A stretch of DNA of 64,000 bases from CAVVDT01 sp963747005 (lineage in GTDB: Bacteria > Pseudomonadota > Alphaproteobacteria > Rhizobiales > Aestuariivirgaceae): assembly GCA_963747005.1 (NCBI GenBank), contig CAVVDT010000007.1:62001-126000 (forward strand). Direction: 5' to 3'. A model generated the notes under the pieces. The model saw only the letters and a list, made by a program, of their open reading frames with translations. It did not search any database and was not told the DNA's origin. Made by a program: the position numbers and the translations under genes. Position 1 is the stretch's first letter; each line of letters begins with the position of its first letter. This document shows, one piece after another, positions 17,506 to 27,322 of this stretch.

Positions 17506-18324
17506 ATGACTTTCAAGATTTCGCGCCGGGCGTTCGGCGCCCTGTCGTCGGTTTCGGCCGCGGGGCTGTTCGTCTCGCAGGCCCAAGCCAAGACCATGGA
17601 CGACATGATCAAGGAGGGTGTGATCCGTATCGGGATCAACCCGAATTCGCCGCCGTTTTCCTCACGCAACTCCTCGGGCGATTACGAAGGCTTCGACATC
17701 GATATTGCCCATCGCATCGCCGACGAGCTGAAGGTGAAGGCCGAACTGGTGCCCACCGAGACTGCGCAGCGGGTGCCCTTCCTCGTCGCCGACACCATCG
17801 ACATCTCGCTCGGCGGCCTGACGCGCAATTCCGAGCGCGCCAAGCTGATCGAGTACACGGTTCCGCTGCATTCGGAAGTGATGGGCGTGCTCACCACCGA
17901 CAAGATGGACATCACCAAGTGGCAGGAGCTCAACAAGGAGGACGTGACGCTGGTCGATGTGCGCAGCGCCTGGACAATCGACTGGGCCAAGCAGAATCTG
18001 CCCAAGGCCAAGATGCAGATCGTCGACACAAGCGCCGATGTGGTGCGCTCCCTGGCGCAGGGCCGGGCCAATGCGATGGTCGAGATGCTCGATTTCTTCA
18101 CCGCCTTCACCAAGAACTACCCCGACACGAAATGGAAGATCCTCGACGACAAGATCGATGTGGGCTGGGACGCCATCGGCGTGCAGAAGCACAATTACGA
18201 TCTGCGCGACGTGCTCAACATCGTGCTTTACAAGCTCCAGTCGTCGGGCTTCGTGAATGCCACCTGGACAAAGGCCTTCGGATCGGCTCCGCTGGTCGAG
18301 GTCCCCGCGCAGCCCTATTTCTGA
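17506..18324 (+). CDS. Polar amino acid ABC transporter substrate-binding protein (family 3)
   Basis: 272 residues. The N terminus has a twin-arginine-like signal (ISRRAFGALSS) and a cleavage region ending SQAQAK, so the protein is periplasmic. The family 3 layout is clear: IRIGINPNSPPFS, YEGFDIDIAHRIADEL, LVADTIDISLGGLTRNSERAKLIEYT, and ALRD-type hinge sequence replaced here by VDVRSAWTIDWAKQNLP. An AGGGAGG ribosome-binding site lies seven bases upstream. It is followed by two permeases and an ATPase on the same strand. The link to the GcvP-like genes suggests the ligand is the amino acid they consume. Confidence 0.92.
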   Translation: MTFKISRRAFGALSSVSAAGLFVSQAQAKTMDDMIKEGVIRIGINPNSPPFSSRNSSGDYEGFDIDIAHRIADELKVKAELVPTETAQRVPFLVADTIDISLGGLTRNSERAKLIEYTVPLHSEVMGVLTTDKMDITKWQELNKEDVTLVDVRSAWTIDWAKQNLPKAKMQIVDTSADVVRSLAQGRANAMVEMLDFFTAFTKNYPDTKWKILDDKIDVGWDAIGVQKHNYDLRDVLNIVLYKLQSSGFVNATWTKAFGSAPLVEVPAQPYF

Positions 18325-18326
18325 TC

Positions 18327-18372
18327 GCTGAAAATGGGGTGGGCTCCGGTGCGGGGCCCACTTCGTTTCAGC
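18327..18372 (+). terminator. Nested hairpin after the binding-protein gene (attenuator)
   Basis: Outer arms GCTGAAA (18327-18333) and TTTCAGC (18366-18372) enclose inner arms GTGGGC (18339-18344) and GCCCAC (18356-18361). It begins two bases after the stop of the binding protein and ends 20 bases before the first permease. Such hairpins usually protect the binding-protein message or partly stop transcription, so that this protein is made in excess. Confidence 0.6.
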
Positions 18373-18391
18373 TCGGCAGAGGCGCAGCGGC

Positions 18392-19066
18392 GTGCACTAT
18401 ACGTTTCAGTTCGGTGTCGTGCTGGCCCATTGGCCGGCCTATGTGCGCGGCGCCTTCTTATCGCTCGAACTCGCCTTGCTGGGCTTCTGGTGCGGCGCGG
18501 CGTTCGGGCTGGTGCTGGCGGCGTTCAGGACCTTCGGCAACGCCTGGGTGCGGCGCCTGGCCGGTGGCTACGTCACCTTCGTCACCAATACGCCGATCCT
18601 CATCCATATCTATTTCCTCTATTACGGGCTGCCGGAAGTGGGCATACTCTTGAGTGCCTTCAACTCGGTGCTGCTTGCCCTGACGATGGCGGCGTCGGCC
18701 TATACCTGCGAGATCATGCGGGCCGGCTTCATTTCGGTCAGGCGCAACGAGATGGAGGCCGCGGAGGTCCTCGGCTTCAGCCTCGCCCAGCAGATCTGGT
18801 ACGTCATCGTCCCGCATATCGCCAAAACCATCTATCCGGCGCTCGCCAATTTCTTCATCATCCTGGTCTTGTCCACCTCCATGGCGATGATCGTCGGCCT
18901 CAATGAATTGACCGGCACCGCCTACAATCTCGCCTCGGAAAACTACCGCCATATCGAATCGTTCACCGTGGCGGCGGGCTTTTACGTGCTCATCACCTTC
19001 ATCTGCTCGCTGTCGCTGGCGCTGGTCGGGCGCTGGGCGTTTCGCGTGAAAGCGAAGATTTTCTGA
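18392..19066 (+). CDS. Amino acid ABC transporter permease (HisM family)
   Basis: 224 residues, about five membrane helices. The start is a GTG at 18392 preceded by GGCAGAGG. The EAA-loop that docks the ATPase is visible as MEAAEVLGFSLAQQIWYVIVPHIA (about residues 125-148). The family sequence VTNTPILIHIYFLYYGLP is also present. It belongs to the inner-membrane pair with the next gene, one base apart. The partner ATPase gene is at the end of the unit. Confidence 0.9.
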   Translation: MHYTFQFGVVLAHWPAYVRGAFLSLELALLGFWCGAAFGLVLAAFRTFGNAWVRRLAGGYVTFVTNTPILIHIYFLYYGLPEVGILLSAFNSVLLALTMAASAYTCEIMRAGFISVRRNEMEAAEVLGFSLAQQIWYVIVPHIAKTIYPALANFFIILVLSTSMAMIVGLNELTGTAYNLASENYRHIESFTVAAGFYVLITFICSLSLALVGRWAFRVKAKIF

Positions 19067-19734
19067 CATGCTCGAACAGATCATCCACCAGCTTCCGCGT
19101 TTCTTCGGCCCCGGCAACGACATCTTGCTGCTCAAGGCCATGGGCATGACGCTCGCCCTCACGGTGGTGGGGTGCGTGCTCGGCTTCTTCTTCGCCTTCT
19201 TCGTGGTCTTCGCGCGCCAGACGTCCGGCTGGTGGGCGCTGCCGATCCGGCTCGTGGCGATCCTCTATGTGGAGATCTTCCGGCGCATCCCGTTCCTCGT
19301 CACCATCTTTCTCGTTCTCTTCTTCATCGCGGCCCTGGTAGAGAATGCCTCGCTGTTCCTCATCGCCATCATCGGCATCTGCATCTATGCCACCGCCTAT
19401 TCCGCCGACATCATCCGCGGCGGCTTTGAATCGATCCCGCGCCAGCAGATCGAGGCGGCCCAGACGCTCAACTTCAGCCGCTGGCAGACACTCATCCACG
19501 TCATCATCCCGCAGTCGTGGCCGGTGATCCTGCCGCCGGCGTTCGTGTTCATGGTCGCCTTCATCAAGGATACCGCGCTGGTCGGCCAGATCGGGGTGTT
19601 CGAACTGGCCTTCAGGGGGCGCGAACTCAACAATCACGGCTATTCAGGCATCCTGGTGTTCGGTACCATCGCGCTGCTCTATTTCATTCTGTCCTATCCC
19701 CTTACCCGCTTCGGAAAATGGCTGGAGAAACGGC

Positions 19735-20472
<738 letters not shown>

Positions 20473-20481
20473 ACTCGGGCG

Positions 20482-21231
20482 TCAGGTCTTCTTGCGGCGT
20501 ATCGATGGATCGATGTCGATCTCGGCGCTGGGCAGGTCGGCGAAGAAGTTGGCCACCTCGGCGATGAGGTTGCCGGCGTCGGCCTTGCCGGCGGCCTCGG
20601 CGGCTTGGGGATTGCGCTCCTCGATGGCAGTGATGAGGGCGCGGTGCTGGTCGAGCTTGGTGGTCGGCACATGGTTCTGATAGCGCAACATATAAAGCCG
20701 CATGACGCGCTGGCCCTGGTCGAGCAGGCCCTTCATCCAGGTGGCGATGAAGGGATTGCCGCTCATCACCGCGATCTCGGCGTGGAATTCGCGGTTGAGG
20801 CGCACCACATCGAGCGGGTCGTGGCGGTTGTGGGCGGTTTCGAGCTCGCCCTGGATGCGCCGCAGGTTGTCGACCCGGCCGGGCGTCGGCCCCAGTGCGG
20901 CGAGGCGGGCGCTGAGGCGGTACAAAAGCTGCATGGCGTCGAAATAGGCGGGCAGGGTGGAGAAATCGAACTGCGCCACCATGGAGGTGCGGTTGCGCGG
21001 GGTATCGACCAGGCCTTCAGCCGACAGCCGGATGAGGGCCTCGCGCACCGGCGAGCGCGACAGGTTGAAGGCGCGGCTGAGTTCGGTCTCATCGAGCAGC
21101 GTGCCGGGCATCAGTTCGAGATTGAGGATCTTGGTCTTGAGGCTGTCATAGACGAAGCTGGCTCCCGTCCCGCGCGGGCGGCGCGGCGCGGCGCCCGGTT
21201 TGCGGCGGGCGGCTTTTGCGGCGTCGTTCAT
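20482..21231 (-). CDS. GntR-family transcriptional regulator (FadR subfamily, FCD domain)
   Basis: 249 residues. After a basic N-terminal tail (ARRKPGAAPRRPRG), residues about 25-95 are a winged helix with MPGTLLDETELSRAFNLSRSPVREALIRLSAEGLV. Residues about 105-225 are an FCD ligand-binding domain; the metal-site pattern is seen as REFHAEIA and QHRALITAI. FadR-type regulators are usually repressors released by a substrate or early product. The gene sits downstream of the flavoprotein gene on the same strand and is surrounded by the transporter and enzyme genes. Related palindromic elements at 14333, 17394, 22486 and 25487 are plausible targets. Confidence 0.9.
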   Translation of the reverse strand: MNDAAKAARRKPGAAPRRPRGTGASFVYDSLKTKILNLELMPGTLLDETELSRAFNLSRSPVREALIRLSAEGLVDTPRNRTSMVAQFDFSTLPAYFDAMQLLYRLSARLAALGPTPGRVDNLRRIQGELETAHNRHDPLDVVRLNREFHAEIAVMSGNPFIATWMKGLLDQGQRVMRLYMLRYQNHVPTTKLDQHRALITAIEERNPQAAEAAGKADAGNLIAEVANFFADLPSAEIDIDPSIRRKKT

Positions 21232-21309
21232 GCTTTCTCCTTACGGTTCACTTTGCCTCAACGCCAAGGCGTTGCCTTGCCGTCATGAAATATGCAAGCC
21301 CCTGAGCCG

Positions 21310-22440
21310 TCATTGCAGAAAGAGCTCCCGGCAAGCGGCGGGCGGGGCCTTGCCCATAAGGTTGTCGGTGACCAGCCGTGCCGCGAAGGGACCTGCGGTA
21401 AATCCCGACCATGGAAACATGCACATATGAAAGCCCTTGACCCGCGGTGTTTCGCCGAGGATGGGGCGCCAGTCGGCGGTGCCGTTGACGACGCAAGGCC
21501 AGGTGCGCAGCAACTGGACGCCGGCAAGCTGCGGCACCACCCCCATGGCCATGGCGAGATTGCCGGCGACCGAGGCCGGCGAGACGGCGGGGCGACCTTG
21601 TGCATCGCGGGTGGCCGCCCAGCCGCCGCCGATGATGAAGGCGCCCATGCGGGTCTGCTTGAGGCTGAGCTTGCCGGCGGCGGAATAGACCAGATGGGGG
21701 ATCAGTGGGGCCATGGGCGTGGTGACGTTGACCTGGATGGGTACCGCCTCGATGGCGAAGTCGAGCCCCAGCATGGCCGCCACCCGGCCGGCGTCGGCGC
21801 CGGCACAGTTGATGACCCGGCCGGCATGCAGGTCGCCCGCCGTAGTGCGGGCGAGGAAGCCGTCGCCGTCGCGCTGCAAGCCCTTCAGCTCCACCCTGCG
21901 CAGCAGGCGCACGCCGGCCTTCCCGGCCGCCCGGACCAGCGCCGGGCCGGCGATAAGCGGATTGACCTTGCCCTCGCCGGCGCACATGAGGCCGCCCTGG
22001 ACATGGGCGCCGAGATAGGGAGCGATGTTCAGGATCTCGTCGCGGGCGAGCAGGCGCACATCGAGGCCGAAGCGGCGCTCGATCGTCGCCTTGCGGACGA
22101 GCAGGTCCATGTCCTCGCTGTTTGCGGCGACGGTGAGCCCGCCATGGGTCGACAATTCGAGATCGGCGCCGAGTTCATCGCCGAGGCCCGACCACATGGC
22201 GACGCCCTCGCGCATCATGGGGATCACCGGCGCAAAGCGCTTCGCCCAGTCCTCGCCGAGCAGGCGGAATTCGGATGGCGGGATCTGCAGATGCAGGCTG
22301 CCGGCATTGGAGCCCGAGGCGAGCGTCATCAGGTCGTGGCGGTCGATGAGCGTGACATCGCCGCCCGCCCGTGCCAAGAGCCAGGCGGCGGTGACGCCGG
22401 CAATGCCGCCGCCGATGATCAAGATGCCCTCAGGCTTCAT
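21310..22440 (-). CDS. FAD-dependent D-amino-acid/hydroxyproline dehydrogenase-like subunit
   Basis: 376 residues of the DAO/DadA fold. The N-terminal dinucleotide site is ILIIGGGIAGVTAAWLLARAG, followed by SNAGSLH, and the C terminus has FHMCMFPWSGFTAGPFAARLV. This size and pattern fit the beta (FAD) subunit of dye-linked dehydrogenases such as hydroxyproline dehydrogenase LhpB or opine oxidase B, rather than stand-alone DadA. The matching alpha and gamma parts are found fused in one gene at 25543. It is transcribed divergently from the DapA-family gene and is followed by the GntR gene. Confidence 0.8.
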   Translation of the reverse strand: MKPEGILIIGGGIAGVTAAWLLARAGGDVTLIDRHDLMTLASGSNAGSLHLQIPPSEFRLLGEDWAKRFAPVIPMMREGVAMWSGLGDELGADLELSTHGGLTVAANSEDMDLLVRKATIERRFGLDVRLLARDEILNIAPYLGAHVQGGLMCAGEGKVNPLIAGPALVRAAGKAGVRLLRRVELKGLQRDGDGFLARTTAGDLHAGRVINCAGADAGRVAAMLGLDFAIEAVPIQVNVTTPMAPLIPHLVYSAAGKLSLKQTRMGAFIIGGGWAATRDAQGRPAVSPASVAGNLAMAMGVVPQLAGVQLLRTWPCVVNGTADWRPILGETPRVKGFHMCMFPWSGFTAGPFAARLVTDNLMGKAPPAACRELFLQ

Positions 22441-22461
22441 GGCAACAGGTCTCCTTTGCAG

Positions 22462-22495
22462 TGTTGTAGAGCCTGTGATAGCTTCTTGTCGACAC
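22462..22495. promoter_or_regulatory. Candidate GntR operator in a divergent promoter region
   Basis: TTGTCGACAC (22486-22495) closely resembles TTGTAGACAC at 14329, and a second copy-like TTGTAGAGC lies at 22464. Both are inside the 112-base gap between the flavoprotein gene and the DapA-family gene, where they could control both directions. Regulation by the nearby GntR protein is inferred. Confidence 0.4.
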
Positions 22496-22552
22496 GGCGC
22501 ATGCGTGTTTGCCGCAAGGCTCTTACCGGTTGCGATCCATCGGAGACTTCAC

Positions 22553-23515
22553 ATGACCCATCATTTCCGCGGCAGCTTTGCCGTGACCATCACGCCCTTC
22601 AGCAAGGATCGCCGCCAGCTCGATCTGCCGGCGTGGCGGCGGTTTCTCGACTGGCAACTGAAGGAGGGCGTGCCCGGGATCATCATCCTCGGGACGACGG
22701 GTGAGTTCCTGACCCTGAGCGACGATGAACGCAGCGAATTCGTCGAGGCGACGGTGAAGCACATCGCCGGGCGCATCCCGGTCATGGTCGGTTCGATGAA
22801 CGCCTATACGCCCAACGCCGTGCGCTACAGCCTCGAAGCCGAAAAGCTGGGTGCCGACGGGCTGATGATCATTCCGCCCTATTACTACACCCCGACCGAT
22901 GACGAGATCTTCGCCTATTACAAGGCGATCTGCGAAAAGGTCTCGATCCCCATCATGCTCTACAACAACCCCTTCACCTCCCATGTCGACATGTCGGCCA
23001 AGCTGGTGGGGCGGCTGACGCGCGCCTTCGAGCAGATCCGTTACATCAAGGAGGCGAGCCAGGACATGGCGCGGGTCTACGACATCGTCGAGGAAACGAA
23101 CGGGGTGATGAACGTCTTCGCCGGCCAGCGCATCGTCGAATCCTACCTGTATGGCGCGGTGGGCTACGTGAACCCCTACGGCAACTACATCCCCTATGCC
23201 TCCACCCGCATCTGCGATTTCTGTGCCGCGGGCCGCTGGGAGGACGCCAAGAAGATCGAACGGGCCATCAACAAGATCTACGCGATCATCCAGGCCGGTC
23301 ATCCGACCTATGGCCACCAGTGCTATTCCAAGGCGCTATCGGCCGCCCAGGGCTATCCGGTGGGCGATGTGCGCGAGCCGCTCACGAGCTTTGCCGAACT
23401 GGGCAAGGAAGGCGAGGCGCGGGTGAAGAAGGTGATGGCGGTGATCCGCCAACTCGACCAGTTGATGGTACGGCTCGACGGCAAGCGGGCGCCGGCCGCC
23501 ATGGCGGCGGAATAG
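22553..23515 (+). CDS. DapA/N-acetylneuraminate lyase family protein
   Basis: 320 residues from the ATG at 22553, with GGAG eight bases upstream. It is a TIM-barrel class I lyase: VTITPFSKD, LGTTGEFLTLSDDER (the carboxylate-binding GTTGE), the catalytic Tyr137 in MLYNNPF, and the Schiff-base Lys166 in IRYIKEASQD. The family includes dihydrodipicolinate synthase, sialic acid lyase and the keto-deoxy-hydroxyproline dehydratase/deaminase. Position among dehydrogenases and a GntR regulator argues for a catabolic role on a 2-keto acid rather than lysine synthesis. Confidence 0.88.
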   Translation: MTHHFRGSFAVTITPFSKDRRQLDLPAWRRFLDWQLKEGVPGIIILGTTGEFLTLSDDERSEFVEATVKHIAGRIPVMVGSMNAYTPNAVRYSLEAEKLGADGLMIIPPYYYTPTDDEIFAYYKAICEKVSIPIMLYNNPFTSHVDMSAKLVGRLTRAFEQIRYIKEASQDMARVYDIVEETNGVMNVFAGQRIVESYLYGAVGYVNPYGNYIPYASTRICDFCAAGRWEDAKKIERAINKIYAIIQAGHPTYGHQCYSKALSAAQGYPVGDVREPLTSFAELGKEGEARVKKVMAVIRQLDQLMVRLDGKRAPAAMAAE

Positions 23516-23561
23516 CGCTTCGCTGCACGTTCATCACCATTGCAATCTCAACGAGGTTCCC

Positions 23562-24680
23562 TTGAGCGTTCCCTTGCTGTTTTCCCCGCTTGCCTTGCGC
23601 GGCATCACCTTGAAGAACCGCATCTGCGTTTCGCCCATGTGCCAGTACCAGGCGGTGGACGGGCGGATGCAGGACTGGCACTTCATGCATCATTCGCGCC
23701 TCGCCCTGGGTGGGGCAGGGCTGATCTTCGTGGAGGCGACGGCTGTCACCCGCAATGGCCGCATCACCCATGGCTGCACCGGTATCTGGGAGGACGGCCA
23801 GATCGCCGGCCTCAGGCGCGTCGCCGATATGCATCGCCAGTTCGGCGCCACACCCGCCATCCAGATCGGTCATTCCGGGCGGCGCGGCAGCGCGGCACGG
23901 CCGTGGGAAGGCGCCCACCCGCTGGCCGGCACGGGACCGGACGAAGCCTGGGAGACGGTCGCACCAAGCCCCATCGCCGAGCGCGAAGGATCACCGGTGC
24001 CGCGCGAACTGAGCGCCCGGGAGATCGACACCATCGTCGCGGCCTTTGCCGCGGCCGCCAAACGTTCGCTTGAGGCCGGTTTCGACGTGGTGGAGATTCA
24101 CGGCGCCCACGGCTACCTGCTGCATTCGTTCTTTTCGCCCCTCTCCAACCACCGCAATGATGAATTCGGCGGCAGCCGTGTGAAACGCATGCGAGTGCCG
24201 CTGATGGTGGCTGAGGCGGTGCGCCGCGTGTGGCCCGCCGACAGGCCGCTGTTCTACCGGGTCTCGGCGGTCGACGGCGTTCCGGGCGGGCTGGAGATTG
24301 CCGACAGCATCGCCCTGGCGGGCGAACTGAAAGGGCTGGGTGTCGATGTCATCGACTGCTCGGCGGGGGGTATGTCGGGACCGGCGACGCTATCGTCGAA
24401 GAAGATCCACCCCGGCTACCTGGTGCCTTATGCCGCCGCCATCCGGCGCGAGGCCGAAGTTGCCACGATGGCTGTCGGCGCCATCCTCGACGGGCCACAG
24501 GCCGAAGCCATCCTCGAGGCCGGCGACGCCGACCTGGTGGCCATCGCGCGCGAACTGATGGCCGATGGGGACTGGGCCTATCACGCCGCGCTGGCGCTCG
24601 GACTCGATGACCCCTACGCCGTGCAGCCGCCGAAATACGCCTTCTACCTGGAGCGCCGCGCCAAAGTGCTGGAACGCTGA
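23562..24680 (+). CDS. NADH:flavin oxidoreductase, Old Yellow Enzyme (YqjM-like)
   Basis: 372 residues from a TTG at 23562 preceded by GAGG. Features of the YqjM-type OYE class are LKNRICVSPMCQY (Cys and Tyr near residues 26-28), VEATAVTRNGRI, AIQIGHSGRRG, EIHGAHGYLLHSFFSPLSN and FMN-phosphate-binding sequence ATMAVGAI. OYEs reduce activated C=C bonds with NAD(P)H through FMN. It follows the DapA-family gene by 46 bases and is convergent with the SDR gene. In this setting it may reduce an unsaturated intermediate released by the lyase. Confidence 0.9.
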   Translation: MSVPLLFSPLALRGITLKNRICVSPMCQYQAVDGRMQDWHFMHHSRLALGGAGLIFVEATAVTRNGRITHGCTGIWEDGQIAGLRRVADMHRQFGATPAIQIGHSGRRGSAARPWEGAHPLAGTGPDEAWETVAPSPIAEREGSPVPRELSAREIDTIVAAFAAAAKRSLEAGFDVVEIHGAHGYLLHSFFSPLSNHRNDEFGGSRVKRMRVPLMVAEAVRRVWPADRPLFYRVSAVDGVPGGLEIADSIALAGELKGLGVDVIDCSAGGMSGPATLSSKKIHPGYLVPYAAAIRREAEVATMAVGAILDGPQAEAILEAGDADLVAIARELMADGDWAYHAALALGLDDPYAVQPPKYAFYLERRAKVLER

Positions 24681-24687
24681 AGAAACG

Positions 24688-25455
24688 TCAGCGGATGTAG
24701 CTGGCGCCATTGACGTCGAGGGTGGCGCCGGAGAGATGCCGGCACTCGCCGCTGGCCAGAAACTCAACCAGCGCGGCGATGTCGGCGGGTGGCACCCATT
24801 CCTTCATGGCGAGGCCCGCCGTCACCGCCGCCTCGCCGCCGGTGCGCTCGGCGGCCTGCTCGGACAAGCGAGTGCGCACCACGCCGGGGGCGACGATATA
24901 GGCCAGCACGTTGTCGCCGGCGTAATTGCGGGCGATGGTCTTGGTGGCGGTGAGGATGGCACCCTTGGAAGAAGAATAGGCCATCAAGTCGGGGTTGCCG
25001 GGTCCGCGCTGGGCTGCCCAGCTCGAAATCGTCACCAGGATGCCGCCGCCTCTCGCCAGATAATGGCGCACTGCCTGGCGCATCAGCCGCGCCGGGGCCA
25101 GCACATTGACGCGCAGGGCCTCGTCCCACACCGCGTCCCAGGTGGCGTCGTCGCCGTCGATGCCGCCATTGAGGCGCATGACGGCGGCATTGTTGATGAG
25201 GCAGTCAATGTGTCCGCGCCAGGCGAGGGCCTCGCCCCACAGGCGGTCGACCTCACCCATGTCGCCGAGATCGGCGCCGATCAGCTTCAGGCGCTCCTCC
25301 GGGATGGCAGCGGTTGCCGCTGTGGCCCCCTCGACGTCGCTGCCATAATGGGCGATGAGGTGGGCGCCGGCCTCGCCGAGCCGTGCCGCGATGGCCGCGC
25401 CGATGCCCTTGGACGCCCCGGTCAAAAGGATTGTCTTATTCGTCAGGTCGTTCAT
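24688..25455 (-). CDS. Short-chain dehydrogenase/reductase
   Basis: 255 residues from the ATG at 25453-25455, which has GGGAGC nine bases upstream. A frame extension to 25479 exists. The Rossmann motif is TGASKGIG, then CLINNAAV, catalytic Ser in VTISSWAAQ, and YSSSKG with Tyr and Lys. PGVVRTRL and the C-terminal LSGATLDVNGASYIR are typical of classical SDRs. It is divergent from the iron-sulfur flavoprotein gene, and the 87-base gap holds a direct-repeat element. It probably oxidises or reduces an alcohol/ketone in the same pathway. Confidence 0.9.
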   Translation of the reverse strand: MNDLTNKTILLTGASKGIGAAIAARLGEAGAHLIAHYGSDVEGATAATAAIPEERLKLIGADLGDMGEVDRLWGEALAWRGHIDCLINNAAVMRLNGGIDGDDATWDAVWDEALRVNVLAPARLMRQAVRHYLARGGGILVTISSWAAQRGPGNPDLMAYSSSKGAILTATKTIARNYAGDNVLAYIVAPGVVRTRLSEQAAERTGGEAAVTAGLAMKEWVPPADIAALVEFLASGECRHLSGATLDVNGASYIR

Positions 25456-25486
25456 CGCCCATGCTCCCTTGCCGGTCACGGATCAT

Positions 25487-25506
25487 AGTATACACTTAGT
25501 CTACAC
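25487..25506. promoter_or_regulatory. Direct repeat AGTNTACAC in a divergent promoter
   Basis: AGTATACAC (25487-25495) and AGTCTACAC (25498-25506) repeat with an 11-base period, one helical turn. They match the AGTATACTA element at 17402 and, on the other strand, the TGTAGAC of 14330. They lie between the SDR start (25455) and the flavoprotein start (25543), so they could serve both genes. Role as GntR sites is inferred. Confidence 0.5.
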
Positions 25507-25542
25507 GATTGCGATGCCGTTCATCGAGGACCGGGGTGAGCC

Positions 25543-27288
25543 ATGACCGAGCATGAGGGCGGAGCCGGGCCGGCCGGGGGTGCAATGGCGGCGTTGAGGG
25601 CGCGGCATGGCGACATCCGGCCCGATGAGGCGACGTTCACAGTCAGCTTCGAGGGAACGCCGCTTGTGGCGCGGGCCGGCGAAACGCTCGCCGCCACGCT
25701 TGCCGCCCATGGCATCAAGGTTTTCCGCACCACCGCATCGGGCGCCGGGCGCGGGCTTTATTGCGGCATGGGCGTTTGCCAGGAGTGCCTGGTGGAAATC
25801 GGCGGTCAGCCCAACCGGCGCGCCTGCATGACCCGCGTGACGGCGCCCATGAGCGTGCGGCGCCAGACCTGGCCGGTGCAGATTCCACCGCCCGCTGCCC
25901 GGGTCGCTTCGGTCGCGCTGCCGCCGCTTGCGCCCGACGTTCTGGTGATCGGCGGTGGGGCAGGTGGCCTGACAGCGGCGGCGGTGGCGGCCGAGGCAGG
26001 GGCCGAAGTGGTGCTGGTCGACGAGCGTCCGGCTCCCGGCGGGCAGTTCTTCAAGCAGCCCACATCAAATCTTCAGTTGCCGCCCGAGATCGCCGACGAA
26101 CCGCAATTCGCCGCCGGGCGGGCACTGATCGAGCGGGCACGGGCGGCCGGGGTGCGGATATTTGAAGGCGTGGCGGTCGGCGGGTCCTTGCCGCTGGAGG
26201 TGACGGCGGTCGTTTCCGGCCGGCCGGTGCGGTTTTCGCCGGCCAGCCTGATCGTCGCCACCGGGGCCTATGAGCGCGCCTGGCCAGTGCCCGGATGGAC
26301 ACTGCCCGGTGTGATGACCACCGGGGCGGCGCAAACCCTGTTGCGCTCCTACCGGGTGCTGGCCGGCCGCCGCATCCTGATCGCCGGCAACGGCCCGCTC
26401 AACCTCCAGGTTGCCGTCGAGCTCAAGCGCGCCGGGGCGGAGGTCGCCGCGGTCATCGAAGTCGCCCCGCGCCCGTCGCTGCGGCACGTCCGCCAACTGG
26501 CGGCGATGGCGATGACGGCGCCGGGGTTGCTGCGGCAGGGCATGGACTACGGGCGCGAGCTTGCCGACGCCGGGGTCACCCTGCGTCACGGCGCCGCGAT
26601 CACCCGGATCGATGCGCAAGACGAGGGGTTGCGGACCAGCCTGTCGGACGGGACAGCAATCGAAGCCGACAGCATCTGCCTCGGCTATGGCTTCCAGCCG
26701 TCGAACGAACTGCTGCGGGTGATGGGGTGCGAGGTCGCCTTCGACGCCGGCCGGGGCCATCTCACCGTGGTGCGCGATGCGGGCTGTTGCACCAGCATCG
26801 CCAATGTCTTCGCGGTGGGTGACTGCTGCGGCCTCGGCGGCGCCTTTGCAGCCCAGGCCGAAGGGGTGATCGCCGGCCTGGCGGCGGCCGGAGGGGGAAA
26901 GGCGTTGCCCGACCGGCTGGCGCGCGAGCTTGCCTCGGCACACCGATTGCTCGCCCGGCATCGCCGCTTCCAGAGGGCCTTGTGGTCGCTGTTCACGCCG
27001 GCGACCGCGTTGCCGTTTCCCGGCGACGACACACTCATCTGTCGTTGCGAGGAGGTGAGCGCCCGTCAGGCGGTCGCTGTCCAGAAGGCAGGTGGCGTCG
27101 CGGTCGGGACGCTCAAGCGGCAGACCCGGCTCGGCATGGGACGCTGCCAGGGGCGCTATTGCGGCCCGCTGGCGGCCGAACTCCTGGCGCATGCCGAGGG
27201 GCGAATGCCGCACGAGACCGACTTTCCGGCGCCGCGCCCGCCGATCAAGCCGGTGACGCTGGCCGAACTGGCGGACAAGGCGGAATAG
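25543..27288 (+). CDS. Fused alpha+gamma subunit of a dye-linked dehydrogenase: [2Fe-2S] - FAD/NAD - BFD-like [2Fe-2S]
   Basis: 581 residues in three parts. Residues about 25-105 are a small [2Fe-2S] domain with Cys74, Cys79, Cys82 and Cys95. Residues about 128-470 are a pyridine-nucleotide-disulfide-type FAD domain (VIGGGAGGLTAAAVA; a second site ILIAGNGPLNLQVA; SICLGYGFQPSNE; FAVGDCCGLGGAF). Residues about 495-545 are a BFD-like iron-sulfur domain with Cys500, Cys502, Cys535 and Cys540. In hydroxyproline dehydrogenase and opine oxidase the gamma and alpha parts are separate proteins; here they are one chain. The FAD beta-type partner is encoded at 21310-22440. Likely role: passing electrons from D-amino-acid or imino-acid oxidation onward. 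Confidence 0.87.
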   Translation: MTEHEGGAGPAGGAMAALRARHGDIRPDEATFTVSFEGTPLVARAGETLAATLAAHGIKVFRTTASGAGRGLYCGMGVCQECLVEIGGQPNRRACMTRVTAPMSVRRQTWPVQIPPPAARVASVALPPLAPDVLVIGGGAGGLTAAAVAAEAGAEVVLVDERPAPGGQFFKQPTSNLQLPPEIADEPQFAAGRALIERARAAGVRIFEGVAVGGSLPLEVTAVVSGRPVRFSPASLIVATGAYERAWPVPGWTLPGVMTTGAAQTLLRSYRVLAGRRILIAGNGPLNLQVAVELKRAGAEVAAVIEVAPRPSLRHVRQLAAMAMTAPGLLRQGMDYGRELADAGVTLRHGAAITRIDAQDEGLRTSLSDGTAIEADSICLGYGFQPSNELLRVMGCEVAFDAGRGHLTVVRDAGCCTSIANVFAVGDCCGLGGAFAAQAEGVIAGLAAAGGGKALPDRLARELASAHRLLARHRRFQRALWSLFTPATALPFPGDDTLICRCEEVSARQAVAVQKAGGVAVGTLKRQTRLGMGRCQGRYCGPLAAELLAHAEGRMPHETDFPAPRPPIKPVTLAELADKAE

Positions 27289-27291
27289 TCT

Positions 27292-27319
27292 CCCGCACCA
27301 TCCCGCCGAAGCGTGCGGG
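27292..27319. terminator. Hairpin between convergent genes
   Basis: CCCGCAC (27292-27298) pairs with GTGCGGG (27313-27319) across a 14-base loop. It fills the 34-base gap between the flavoprotein stop and the LivF stop, so it could stop transcription from both sides. No T tract is seen. Confidence 0.45.
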
Positions 27320-27322
27320 GCC

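Noticed and set aside
22553..23515. Biosynthetic dihydrodipicolinate synthase (dapA)
   Set aside because: The catalytic Tyr and Lys fit the family, but the context is catabolic and regulated with oxidoreductases; only the family is claimed.
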